Shown: positions 9,013 to 17,977 of the stretch, one piece after another
Layout: each line of letters opens with the position of its first letter
Numbering within the stretch: the first letter of the stretch is position 1
Source of the DNA: Echinicola jeungdonensis
GTDB lineage: Bacteria; Bacteroidota; Bacteroidia; Cytophagales; Cyclobacteriaceae
Reading direction: 5' to 3'
Length of the DNA stretch: 64,000 nt
Assembly (NCBI RefSeq): GCF_030409905.1
Contig: NZ_JAUFQT010000001.1
Span: 124,001-188,000 of the forward strand
Program-made: the position numbers and the translations under genes
The notes under the pieces: generated by a model
What the model saw: only the letters and a program-made list of their open reading frames with translations
What the model was told of the DNA's origin: nothing
Databases searched by the model: none

Positions 9013-11727
9013 ATGAAAACTGTCTTCTTTATATTTTTAATATTTTTGATCTCCCTATTTCCAAAGGTCAAAGCTGTACAAAACCAAGTCAGCTCTCCTT
9101 TGGCTACATTGAACCAAGAAGGTAAAATTGATAGCCTGAATAAATGGTCAGAGGAACATATGGAAAGGGATCTTAACCAAGCCCTTAAAAATTGTCTGGT
9201 TGCCCTGGAACTATCCAAAAAAATTAATTACACCTTTGGGAAAACGGAAAGCATGATCAATCTTGGTTGGATATATTACCGAATGGACAATTTCGTCCAG
9301 GCCATGGATTATGCTTTCAAAGGTCACCAAAATATTCTTAAATCAAACAACAAAAAGCTCATTGTCCGATCCTACATTAACATTGGAGCCATATATAATG
9401 AAGCCGGAGGCCAGTGGGAGCAATCTCTGAAATACTTTAAAAATGCCTACCAGGAAAGCCTTTCCCTTGACAATCCTAGATTAGAAGGAAGGGCATTAAA
9501 TAATGTAGCCTATACCTATGTCCAGTTAAAGGATTACGACAGTGCCCTTGATTTAGTGATTCCTTTTTTGTCAAGGACCCAAACCCCATCCATGGAGGCT
9601 TTCGCAAGAAGAACTTTGGGAGATATCCAATTGGCCAAAAAGGATACTGCTCAGGCATTGGAGAATTACACAAATGCCTATGAAATATTAAAAAAAGAGC
9701 TCTCCCACTCTACCCAAGTTTCCTGTATCACCCGGTTAGCGGCAATTTTTCTCAATCAGGGGGAATTGTATAAAGCAAAATTACTTTTAGACAAGGGGCT
9801 AGCGATCAGTGAAAAAAACAATTTTCAGGAACATAAAGCTCAAATCAATGACCTAATTTCCCACTACTATCAAAAATTAGGTAATTGGGAAGCTGCATTC
9901 AGGTATAAAAACAAATATGCAGAACTGGCAGATAGCCTGGGCCAGCAAGTCAATTCCCAAAATATGGGAAGATTGGAGGCAAAATTTGACTTTGATCAAA
10001 AACTGGAAGCCATCAATACCGAAATGGCACTCAGCGAAAAATTGATCAATGAAAAACTGGAACAACAAATTCTTAGGAGGAATATTTTTCTGGCTGGTTT
10101 TATTTTAATGCTATTTTTCACTACCATCATTTTTATTAGCCGAAAGAGGATTAGAAAATCAAAAAAAATAGCCGAATCAGCCAATAAGGCAAAATCCGAA
10201 TTTATTTCCAGCATGAGTCACGAAATCAGGACCCCCTTAAACGGAGTTATTGGATTTTCCGACCTATTATCAGGCACCAAATTAGACAGTACCCAAAGAC
10301 AATATACTTCCCTGATCAATCAATCAGCAAAATCCCTTATGGAAATCGTCAATGATATCCTTGACTTTTCCAAAATAGAGGCAGGTAAACTGGAAATAGA
10401 ATTGGCCCAAACGGACATATATAACCTGGGCTTAGAAACCGTAAACCTGATTGCCTACCAAGCACACAAGAAGAATATAGAATTGATCTTGAACATTGAG
10501 GAGGATATTCCAAAGTATGTTATGGCTGATCAGGTAAGAATCAAGCAAATCCTTATCAATCTTTTAAGCAATGCCGTAAAATTCACGAAAGAAGGGGAAA
10601 TAGAATTGAAAATTGAAAAGTTGAATTCTTCAGAACCTGAAACTTCCAAAATCAGGTTTTTAGTACGGGATACCGGGCGGGGAATTAGCAAACAAAACCA
10701 GGAAAAGATCTTTGAACCCTTTACCCAGGAAGACAGTTCTACAACCCGAAAATTTGGTGGAACTGGCCTGGGCCTTGCCATTTCCAGAAGTCTCCTGGAA
10801 ATGATGGAAAGCAAACTTCAACTGGACAGCAAAATGGGAAAAGGAAGTACCTTTTGGTGCGACATAAGCGTTAAAAATATCATTTATCATAAAGAGGAAA
10901 ATATAAAACTCCTTCCCCAACAGCTTAAAACTTTAGTGGTGGAAGATGTCAAAGCCCAGGCCAAGGTGATTTTGAAAATTTTAAAACAACAAAATATCCA
11001 GGCTCATCACGCTTTTGGAGAAAAAGACACCTTGGAACTGCTGAGATCCGGTGAAAAATACGATTTTCTCCTTGTGGATTATCAATTGGAAAACACAGAT
11101 GGAATTAAACTGATCCGAAAACTAAAAAACCAACTGGGCTTAATTCCTTCCTCCCAGAAAGTTATTTTGATGCACAATTCCTTTACCGAGGACATGAATA
11201 TTTCTGGAGAAATTCCTGGTTTTTTAATCAAACCCATCAAAAAACACAACCTCATCCAAACCATCAACAATTTTTATAAAGAAGAGGATAAATCCCCATC
11301 CCCATCTTATGATCAAAATATCATTGAAGATGACTTTGCCGGATTATCCCCCAACATTTTAATCGCTGAAGACAACCCTGTCAATATGCTTTTGACTAAA
11401 AGGGTTCTTATTTCATTGATACCTAATGCCCGTTTTTTAGAAGCAAAAAATGGTTTGGAGGCAGTAAAATTATACCAAGATAATGAGGTTGACCTGGTAT
11501 TTATGGACATTCAAATGCCCCAACTTAACGGTTACGAGGCTACTGAATCCATCAGGAAATTGGAAACAATCAAGCGGGTCCCTATCATTGCTTTGACTGC
11601 AGGAATTCTTAACAATGAAAGGCAGAAATGCCTGGATGCTGGTCTTGACGATTACACCCCTAAACCCATGAACAAAATCACCATAAAAAAATTGATTTTC
11701 AAATGGCTTATCCCGAAAGCCATTTAG
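9013..11727 (+). CDS. TPR-containing hybrid sensor histidine kinase with two receiver domains
   Basis: About 904 residues from the ATG at 9013. This start is preferred over an upstream TTG because it gives a clean signal peptide, MKTVFFIFLIFLISLFPKVKA. A periplasmic region of tetratricopeptide repeats follows (about residues 45-300), then a coiled linker and one membrane segment (about 357-376). The HisKA domain has phospho-acceptor H403 in SHEIRTPLNG. The ATPase domain shows NLLSNAVKFT, DTGRGI and GGTGLGLAIS. The first receiver domain (about 640-760) keeps LVVED, VDYQL and a KP. The second has AEDNPVN, phospho-acceptor D832 in FMDIQMP and a TPKP lysine. There is no output domain, so signalling must pass to a separate protein. 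The ligand is unknown. Confidence 0.92.
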   Translation: MKTVFFIFLIFLISLFPKVKAVQNQVSSPLATLNQEGKIDSLNKWSEEHMERDLNQALKNCLVALELSKKINYTFGKTESMINLGWIYYRMDNFVQAMDYAFKGHQNILKSNNKKLIVRSYINIGAIYNEAGGQWEQSLKYFKNAYQESLSLDNPRLEGRALNNVAYTYVQLKDYDSALDLVIPFLSRTQTPSMEAFARRTLGDIQLAKKDTAQALENYTNAYEILKKELSHSTQVSCITRLAAIFLNQGELYKAKLLLDKGLAISEKNNFQEHKAQINDLISHYYQKLGNWEAAFRYKNKYAELADSLGQQVNSQNMGRLEAKFDFDQKLEAINTEMALSEKLINEKLEQQILRRNIFLAGFILMLFFTTIIFISRKRIRKSKKIAESANKAKSEFISSMSHEIRTPLNGVIGFSDLLSGTKLDSTQRQYTSLINQSAKSLMEIVNDILDFSKIEAGKLEIELAQTDIYNLGLETVNLIAYQAHKKNIELILNIEEDIPKYVMADQVRIKQILINLLSNAVKFTKEGEIELKIEKLNSSEPETSKIRFLVRDTGRGISKQNQEKIFEPFTQEDSSTTRKFGGTGLGLAISRSLLEMMESKLQLDSKMGKGSTFWCDISVKNIIYHKEENIKLLPQQLKTLVVEDVKAQAKVILKILKQQNIQAHHAFGEKDTLELLRSGEKYDFLLVDYQLENTDGIKLIRKLKNQLGLIPSSQKVILMHNSFTEDMNISGEIPGFLIKPIKKHNLIQTINNFYKEEDKSPSPSYDQNIIEDDFAGLSPNILIAEDNPVNMLLTKRVLISLIPNARFLEAKNGLEAVKLYQDNEVDLVFMDIQMPQLNGYEATESIRKLETIKRVPIIALTAGILNNERQKCLDAGLDDYTPKPMNKITIKKLIFKWLIPKAI

Positions 11728-12000
11728 TAAATAGTCCTAAACGAGATGTCTTTAGGGTACCATATCCGAAATAAATCCAAACCAATAAGCAAGTAATGAA
11801 AAAAAACGCCCTAGCTTTGGTCAATCGGCTTTTGGAACCCTTCAATTTGACCATCTGTCAGTTACACCTGTAGTTTTCCAGATGGAAGAACCAACCCTGT
11901 CCAATTAATATCAAGGGGCAAATGATTAAAGGTAAGTGGTATTGCTATACCACATACCCATCCCCCCTTTAAACTCATCCCCCAATTATTAGAAAACAAA

Positions 12001-12026
12001 GAAACACAGCCCAGGGACTGTGTTTC
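12001..12026 (-). terminator. Rho-independent terminator of hslV
   Basis: A nine-base stem, GAAACACAG/CTGTGTTTC, with an eight-base loop lies just beyond the hslV stop, followed on the minus strand by a T-rich stretch. The rest of the 11728-12000 gap shows no gene, only AT-rich sequence. Confidence 0.75.
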
Positions 12027-12032
12027 TCCAAT

Positions 12033-12575
12033 TTAGGGATTTACTTTTTCAATGATCAAGTTGCGGTTGGTATAAATGCAAATATCCGCTGCAATATTCA
12101 AGCTTTCCCTTACCATCTCCTCTGCAGAAAGGTTTTGTGCAAATTTTTTCATTGCCCTAGCGGCTGATTGGGCATACATGCTTCCTGAACCAATAGTGGC
12201 AATATATTCATCAGGCTCAATGACATCCCCTGTCCCGGAAATAATAAGAATATCCTCCTCATTGGCAACAATCATCATGGCCTCCAGTTTACTCAACATC
12301 CTGTCGGTTCTCCATTCCTTTGCCAACTCCACAGCTGCCCTTTTCATATTATTCCCATAAGCACCCAGCTTTTCCTCAAATTTTTCCAAAAGGGTAAATG
12401 CGTCTGCAGTGGATCCTGCAAAACCGGTAACAATCTTACCATCCTGCAATTTTCTGATCTTATTGACACTGCTTTTGGCCACTGTATTTCCAAGTGTAGC
12501 CTGACCATCTGCTCCTACTACTACTTCTCCTTTATGCTTTATGGCGACGACGGTCGTTGATCTTAATTTTTCCAT
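12033..12575 (-). CDS. hslV: ATP-dependent protease peptidase subunit HslV (ClpQ)
   Basis: A 180-residue proteasome-type peptidase. After a short propeptide (MEKLRS) comes TTVVAI, whose Thr becomes the N-terminal nucleophile, then GADGQATLGNTVAKSSVNKIRKL with the conserved Asp and Lys of the active site. GFAGSTADAFTL and the C-terminal AADICIYTNRNLIIE are typical. HslV forms a double hexamer capped by the HslU unfoldase. No hslU lies next to it here, so the partner must be encoded elsewhere, as is common in Bacteroidota. It is transcribed alone, between the E2 terminator and its own terminator. Confidence 0.96.
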   Translation of the reverse strand: MEKLRSTTVVAIKHKGEVVVGADGQATLGNTVAKSSVNKIRKLQDGKIVTGFAGSTADAFTLLEKFEEKLGAYGNNMKRAAVELAKEWRTDRMLSKLEAMMIVANEEDILIISGTGDVIEPDEYIATIGSGSMYAQSAARAMKKFAQNLSAEEMVRESLNIAADICIYTNRNLIIEKVNP

Positions 12576-12616
12576 GTCAAATATTTTTTTCCAAAAATCT
12601 ATAACTATTCAAAAGC

Positions 12617-12654
12617 AAAAAGCCCTGCCAGTAAAATACTGAACAGGACTTTTT
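12617..12654 (-). terminator. Rho-independent terminator of the PDH E2 gene
   Basis: An eleven-base stem, AAAAAGCCCTG/CAGGACTTTTT (one G-U pair), with a 16-base loop, ending in a T-run on the minus strand. It lies 48 bases past the E2 stop and ahead of hslV. Confidence 0.75.
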
Positions 12655-12701
12655 TATTAAGTACTCAGGGTTCCATAATATTGAATGGTTCCCATAAATG
12701 T

Positions 12702-14354
12702 TTAAACCAAAATTCTAACTGGATCTTCCAACAATCCTTTGAAAGTTTTTAGGAAGGCAGATCCTATAGCCCCGTCTACCACTCTGTGGTCACAGGAAAG
12801 GGTTACCTTCATTACATTACCGACTTTCATTTCACCATTTTTGACCACAACAGTTTCCTTGATTCCGCCAACGGCCATGATGCAGCTATCAGGTGGGTTT
12901 ACTATGGCTGTAAATTCTTCGATGCCAAACATTCCCAGATTTGAAATGGTAAAGGTGTTTCCTTCCCAGTCTTTTGGTTGCAATTCTTTGTTTTTGGCTT
13001 TTCCACCCAAAGATTTGGCTTCTTCAGAAATCTGGGAAAGGGATTTGCTGTCTGCAAATCGAATTACAGGAACAAGCAATCCTTCTTCAACAGCTACTGC
13101 CATTCCAATATGGATATGGTCATTATATCTGATTTTGTCTCCTAACCAGGAAGAATTCACTTTTGGATGTTGGCGAAGGGCAGCGGCAGCTGCTTTGATT
13201 ACCATATCGTTGAAGGACAACTTCACCGGAGAGATTTCATTCATGCTCTTACGGGCTGCAATTGCATTGTCCATGTTGATCTCCATGGTAAGGTAGAAAT
13301 GAGGAGCCGTAAATTTGCTTTCCGCCAAACGCTTGGCAATGGTTTTCCTCATTTGGGAAACCTTCTCCTCGGAATAGGACTCTTGTCCAACAGCAGCACC
13401 GGCAGCAGCCTGTGGAGCCTGTGCAGCAGGTTCAAAGCTTTCTACATCACGCTTAATGATTCTTCCACCTTCTCCGGATCCTTTTACCTGTGCTAGGTCA
13501 ATTCCTTTATCTTGGGCCAGTTTTTTGGCCAATGGAGAGGCTTTTATTCTTCCACCTTCGGTGGTGGTAGCAGAAGTGGCCTGAGGAGCTTCAGCTTTTT
13601 TACCTTCAGCTTTAGGTTCTTCCTTAGGTTCTTCTTTTTTAGTTTCTTTTTTTGCTGGTTTTTCCTCCTTGGAAGCAGTTTTTTGCTCGTGGGCTTTCAG
13701 GAGTTTTTCATAATCCGCTCCTTCTTCACCAACAACAGCAATTACCCCGTCAATTGGAACAGAATCACCTTCTTTAACACCAATATAAAGAAGAATGCCA
13801 TCCTCATAGGATTCCAGCTCCATAGTTGCTTTATCAGTTTCTACTTCGGCCAGAATATCTCCGGATTTCACCTCATCACCCTCTTTCTTCAACCAAGAGG
13901 CAATGGTACCTTCCTGCATGGTATCACTCATTTTAGGCATGGTGATCAGGTTGGCATTGATTCCTGAGGTGTCAATTTCTTCTTCTTCTTCTTCGGAATC
14001 ACTGGAAGATTTTTCTTCCTCTTCCTCGGAGCTTTCTCCGTTATCGCTGGATTTGGATGCTGAGGAACCCTCTCCTCCATCCTCTACCTCTTTGAGCAGG
14101 TCATCAATATTTTCACCTTTTTCACCGATGATGGCGATGACCCCATTAACTGGAACCGCGTCTTTCTCCTCAACACCTATATGCAATAATACTCCCTCAT
14201 CATAAGACTCCAGCTCCATGGTAGCTTTGTCGGTTTCTACTTCCGCGAGAATGTCTCCGGCTTTAACTTCGTCTCCTACTTTTTTTAACCATGCGGCGAT
14301 CACCCCTTCTTCCATGGTGTCGCTCATTTTGGGCATTCTTATTACTTCGGCCAT
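12702..14354 (-). CDS. pdhC: Dihydrolipoamide acetyltransferase (E2) of pyruvate dehydrogenase
   Basis: A 550-residue E2 core subunit that transfers acetyl groups from its lipoyl arms to CoA. Two lipoyl domains are visible, with lipoylation lysines K43 and K175, each in ETDKATMELES. An acidic Ser/Glu linker joins them (about 98-130). After an Ala/Lys/Glu-rich linker comes the peripheral subunit-binding domain (about 271-306: SPLAKKLAQDKGIDLAQVKG). The catalytic domain ends with DHRVVDG, giving H523 and D527. The two-lipoyl form is usual in Bacteroidota. E1 and E3 genes are not adjacent. The dense acidic repeats in the linker are the only unusual part. Confidence 0.94.
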   Translation of the reverse strand: MAEVIRMPKMSDTMEEGVIAAWLKKVGDEVKAGDILAEVETDKATMELESYDEGVLLHIGVEEKDAVPVNGVIAIIGEKGENIDDLLKEVEDGGEGSSASKSSDNGESSEEEEEKSSSDSEEEEEEIDTSGINANLITMPKMSDTMQEGTIASWLKKEGDEVKSGDILAEVETDKATMELESYEDGILLYIGVKEGDSVPIDGVIAVVGEEGADYEKLLKAHEQKTASKEEKPAKKETKKEEPKEEPKAEGKKAEAPQATSATTTEGGRIKASPLAKKLAQDKGIDLAQVKGSGEGGRIIKRDVESFEPAAQAPQAAAGAAVGQESYSEEKVSQMRKTIAKRLAESKFTAPHFYLTMEINMDNAIAARKSMNEISPVKLSFNDMVIKAAAAALRQHPKVNSSWLGDKIRYNDHIHIGMAVAVEEGLLVPVIRFADSKSLSQISEEAKSLGGKAKNKELQPKDWEGNTFTISNLGMFGIEEFTAIVNPPDSCIMAVGGIKETVVVKNGEMKVGNVMKVTLSCDHRVVDGAIGSAFLKTFKGLLEDPVRILV

Positions 14355-14479
14355 AAGTTATTTATATCCTATTCAATTTTTCAGCAATCCAAAAATAGTT
14401 CTTAAAATATCTTTATTCAAATTTAATAATAGTATTTTCAACATAAGAAATCCCAATATCGTTAAGATCCTTCCAAAAA

Positions 14480-15439
14480 ATGCCCTTAATCAAAAATTCA
14501 AGTTACGATCGCCACCCCCTATTATTCAATGGTCACCTACAAACCATTGTGCCTGGTTTGTTCAGAAGACAAATCACATTACCCTTTGAAAGAGAAAGGA
14601 TTACCACTCATGACCAGGACTTTCTGGACCTGGATTGGCTCAAAAACAAGTCCTCAAAATTAGTGATCATCAGCCATGGTTTGGAAGGAAATAGCCGAAG
14701 ACCTTATATGTGTGGAATGGCCAAACATTTTTTTTTAAATGGATACGATGTTTTGACCTGGAATTTCAGGGGATGTAGTGAAGAACTGAATAAAACTGCC
14801 ATTTTTTACCATTCCGGAGCAACATATGACTTGGACCAGGTGGTCCGCCATGCGGCCCCAAATTATATGGAGATTTACCTGATTGGTTTTAGTTTGGGAG
14901 GAAACCTCACCTTGAAGTATATGGGAGAAGCCGTAGACAGAAATCCAAAAATCAAAAAAGCTGTAGCTATTTCAACCCCACTTCACCTAAAAAGCTCTTG
15001 TAATAAGATTTCCACCGGAAAAAACATCATCTATTCACGTCGATTCTTGAAAACACTTAAAGAAAAGGTATATTTAAAAGCCCAACGGTTTCCTGATATA
15101 ATCTCCACCCAGGGCCTTGAAAAAATCAAAACTCTCAGGGAATTTGATGACCAGTTTACCGGCCCCATGCATGGTTTTAATGATGCCCACCATTATTATG
15201 AACAATGTAGCTCCCTTTATTTTTTAGAAGGTATCCAGGTTCCCGCTCTTATCCTTAATGCCCTCAATGACCCCTTCCTAAGCCAGGCCTGTTTCCCAGT
15301 TGATTTGGCAGTTGCCTTGGATCATATTTTCATGGAATTCCCTCCTTATGGGGGCCATGTTGGTTTTACACCCAGAAAAAGAAAAGAAATTTATTGGTCT
15401 GAAAAAAGAGCGTTTGAATTTATCACTTCAGATGAGTAA
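14480..15439 (+). CDS. YheT-family alpha/beta hydrolase
   Basis: A 319-residue alpha/beta hydrolase of the YheT/ABHD1-3 family. The N-terminus FNGHLQTIVPGLFRR matches the family hallmark. The oxyanion region is SHGLEGNS, and the nucleophile elbow GFSLGGN gives S138. An acid-bearing segment (LNALNDPFL) and the catalytic His (GGHVGF) follow in the expected order. The members are esterases or lipases of unclear physiological substrate. It is divergent from the E2 gene with 125 bases between, and the SRAP gene starts 29 bases after its stop on the same strand, so the two may be co-transcribed. Confidence 0.88.
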   Translation: MPLIKNSSYDRHPLLFNGHLQTIVPGLFRRQITLPFERERITTHDQDFLDLDWLKNKSSKLVIISHGLEGNSRRPYMCGMAKHFFLNGYDVLTWNFRGCSEELNKTAIFYHSGATYDLDQVVRHAAPNYMEIYLIGFSLGGNLTLKYMGEAVDRNPKIKKAVAISTPLHLKSSCNKISTGKNIIYSRRFLKTLKEKVYLKAQRFPDIISTQGLEKIKTLREFDDQFTGPMHGFNDAHHYYEQCSSLYFLEGIQVPALILNALNDPFLSQACFPVDLAVALDHIFMEFPPYGGHVGFTPRKRKEIYWSEKRAFEFITSDE

Positions 15440-15468
15440 TTTACATACGGATAAAAATCAACCTACTA

Positions 15469-16167
15469 ATGTGCGAAAGGTACTCTCTCGGAAAAACCAA
15501 GCAAGAGCTTGAAAGCCGGTTTAATGCGGAAATGCTGGAAGAATTTCAGCCAAGGTTCAATATTGCACCCAGCCAATTATTGCCGGTAATTACCATGGAA
15601 AGCCCCAAAGGTTTTTCACATTTTTATTGGGGAGTGACCCCTGATTTTTCTAAAAACAAACCTGTTTCCCAAAAATTTATCCATGCGAAGTCCGAGACTA
15701 TCAACCAAAGGGTGTCTTATAAAAACTCCTTTAAAAGACGAAGATGCCTAATCCCAGCAGACGGATATTATGAATGGAAAAAAGTAGGCAAAAAAATTAA
15801 AATTCCATTCCGGTTTGTTTTACATGATAACAGCTTATTCAGCTTTGCAGGGATTTGGGAGGAATATGAAAATGAAAATGGCCAAATCAACCATACTTTT
15901 TTACTGCTTACAGTTCCTGCCAATTTCCTGGTCAAAGACATCAATGAAAGAATGCCCGTCATACTTTCCAAAAATCAAGAACAGGTATGGCTTGATAAAT
16001 TCAGTCAGGAAGATGATCTCCTGAACCTGATGAAAACCTATCCATCGGAACAAATGGTCACCTATCCGGTTTCCCCAATGATAAACCAGGTGAGCATTGA
16101 TTCAGAATATATCACCCGAAAAACCAGCCCTATGGATCAATTTGGCAATTACACCTTATTTGGTTGA
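15469..16167 (+). CDS. SRAP/YedK-type abasic-site protein (HMCES family) with altered active-site pair
   Basis: A 232-residue SOS-response-associated (SRAP) protein. The start MCERYSLG leaves catalytic Cys2 at the N-terminus after Met removal, where family members form a thiazolidine crosslink to abasic sites in ssDNA. The GYYEW motif supplies the conserved Glu (E102). Two other family active-site residues look exchanged: the segment normally read NARSE is HAKSE here (H72), and the segment normally read IHxR is INER (N159). Asn and His have apparently swapped places. The rest (NIAPSQ, PADGYYEWKK, RMPVIL) is normal, so this is probably a functional subfamily and not decay. Confidence 0.9.
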   Translation: MCERYSLGKTKQELESRFNAEMLEEFQPRFNIAPSQLLPVITMESPKGFSHFYWGVTPDFSKNKPVSQKFIHAKSETINQRVSYKNSFKRRRCLIPADGYYEWKKVGKKIKIPFRFVLHDNSLFSFAGIWEEYENENGQINHTFLLLTVPANFLVKDINERMPVILSKNQEQVWLDKFSQEDDLLNLMKTYPSEQMVTYPVSPMINQVSIDSEYITRKTSPMDQFGNYTLFG

Positions 16168-16305
16168 TTCAAACCTTTTTTGGCGATTACCCCTAATTTT
16201 TTATTATGTAAATAAAGAAAGAAGCTGCATATTTGGGCTTGAAATTGGAGTTTAGATCCTATTGAATTTTTCAATTGCCATTGGGCAACTTATATAATAC
16301 AAGCC

Positions 16306-17304
16306 ATGAAAAAATCAAGAATTGCCGGTGTTGGCCATTATGTACCTGAAAATATCATCACCAACCATGATCTTAGCCAAATGATGGACACCAACCATGA
16401 ATGGATTGTCGAAAGGACAGGTATTCATGAAAGGCGGTGGTTTACTCCAGGCAAAGATACCGTCGCAAACATGGCTGCTAATGCTTCCAGGATGGCCGTA
16501 AAAAGAGCTGGACTTGAAATGGAAGAAATAGATTTTATCATTTTTGCCACCTCTACACCTGATTATTTTGCCCCTGGAAATGGCGTATTATTACAAAGGG
16601 AATTAGGACTGCAGGGAATTGGGGCATTGGATATCCGGAATGCGTGTTCGGGATTTGTATATGGCCTTTCGGTTGCTGACCAATTTATCAAAACAGGCAT
16701 GTACCGAAATATCCTTTTGATTGGAGCGGAAATCCAGTCTTCTGCCTTGGATAAGAGCACAGCAGGACGTTCCAATGCGGTAATTTTTGCCGATGGTGCA
16801 GGGGCTGCTGTACTCAAGGCTGTTGAAACTGACCAACCGGGCATCCTATCCACCCACTTGCACGCCGATGGGGATTTTGCAGAAGAGCTTTATTTGAAGG
16901 ATCCTGGCAGCAGCAGGGAAGTCCGGCTTTCCCCGGAAATAATAAATCAGGACAGCTTCCGCATGCAGATGAATGGAAATGTAGTATTCAAACATGCAGT
17001 GGTGCGGTTTCAGGAAGTAATCAAGGAAGCCTTGGAAGCCAACAATAAGTCCAAAGAAGATATTGACCTTATGGTACCCCATCAGGCCAACTTGAGGATC
17101 AGTCAATATATACAGCAAAAGTTTGGGTTGCCCGACAATAAAGTTTATAATAACATCATGCGCTATGGAAATACCACTGCTGCTTCCATTCCTTTAGCCC
17201 TAAGCGAAGCATGGGAGGAAGGGAAAATAAAAGAGGGCGACCTTGTTTGTCTGGCGGCTTTTGGGAGTGGATTTGCCTGGGCATCTGCATTGTTGAATTG
17301 GTAA
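16306..17304 (+). CDS. 3-oxoacyl-ACP synthase III family protein (FabH-like)
   Basis: A 332-residue KAS III enzyme that condenses a starter acyl-CoA with malonyl-ACP. The Cys-His-Asn triad is complete: C114 in RNACSGF, H259 in VPHQANLR and N289 in RYGNTTAAS. FGSGFAWAS is near the C-terminus. It starts MKKSRIAGVGHYVPENIIT. The ERTGI segment is conserved, but it is followed by HERRWF, typical of the FabH-like paralogues outside the main fatty-acid cluster. It is not near other fab genes, so it may serve a special acyl product or be a second initiator. A gene of unknown function starts 17 bases after the stop. Confidence 0.9.
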   Translation: MKKSRIAGVGHYVPENIITNHDLSQMMDTNHEWIVERTGIHERRWFTPGKDTVANMAANASRMAVKRAGLEMEEIDFIIFATSTPDYFAPGNGVLLQRELGLQGIGALDIRNACSGFVYGLSVADQFIKTGMYRNILLIGAEIQSSALDKSTAGRSNAVIFADGAGAAVLKAVETDQPGILSTHLHADGDFAEELYLKDPGSSREVRLSPEIINQDSFRMQMNGNVVFKHAVVRFQEVIKEALEANNKSKEDIDLMVPHQANLRISQYIQQKFGLPDNKVYNNIMRYGNTTAASIPLALSEAWEEGKIKEGDLVCLAAFGSGFAWASALLNW

Positions 17305-17321
17305 TAAAAAAATTAATTGTC

Positions 17322-17888
17322 ATGTACGAGGATATCAGTCTTGATTTGCTAAAGGACAAAAGACTTTTTCAGGAAATCCATCAAACCAAAAACTTTTTTA
17401 TCCAATTATTTTCTGAACTTGCCAATGCCCTGCCTGAGGAAAAACTTCTGAAAGTACATGAAAAGTCCAAAGGAAAAAAAATAAGCAAGGGCAACGAACT
17501 GGAGCATTGCCCCTACCAGGTACTTGACCTGGTCAGGGATTTTGACAAAAAACAGGGATTCAATATTCGATTGCTCAATTGGTGGGGGCATGGCATTTTT
17601 ATGTTATTATATTATGGAGTAGAAAACATCCCGGATAAACCCAAATACACCTCTTTGGTAGAAAGGGGCTATGAGGTTACCCAAACCGGATCCCCATGGG
17701 AATATAAGCAAATTATCAATGACCATAGAAGGGAAGCCCTGCCTTCCATGGACCGTTTAAATGCCCATGTCAATCAATACCATCATGTGCAATTGATCAA
17801 ACCCCTACCTTACCATAATAATTACCAAGAATTACGGCAAATGCTTTTTGAAGAATTAAATCAAGTAATAAACTTTCACTTACTTTAA
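17322..17888 (+). CDS. Conserved-looking protein of unknown function downstream of KAS III
   Basis: A 188-residue protein read from the ATG at 17322, starting MYEDISLDLLKDKRLFQEI. This start is chosen because an upstream in-frame ORF start lies inside the KAS III gene. No signal peptide or membrane segment is seen. The centre has NIRLLNWWGHGIFMLLYYG, a Trp/Gly-rich stretch, and the C-terminal part has several His (NAHVNQYHHVQLI) and looks helical. I recognise no family. The 17-base spacing to the KAS III gene suggests co-transcription, so it may act on or with the acyl product, but this is only a guess from position. Confidence 0.65.
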   Translation: MYEDISLDLLKDKRLFQEIHQTKNFFIQLFSELANALPEEKLLKVHEKSKGKKISKGNELEHCPYQVLDLVRDFDKKQGFNIRLLNWWGHGIFMLLYYGVENIPDKPKYTSLVERGYEVTQTGSPWEYKQIINDHRREALPSMDRLNAHVNQYHHVQLIKPLPYHNNYQELRQMLFEELNQVINFHLL

Positions 17889-17977
17889 TGATTTTTATTC
17901 GGAATAAATTATAATTTAGAAAAAACATTACCTTTTAAACGTAATTTATCCCTACATCAAACCAGTAATATTGATCC

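Noticed and set aside
12033..12575. A complete HslUV operon
   Set aside because: Only hslV is present. The neighbours on both sides are unrelated and separated by terminators.
12739..13967. Several plus-strand frames over the E2 gene
   Set aside because: They are antisense shadows of the Ala/Lys/Glu-rich E2 coding sequence.
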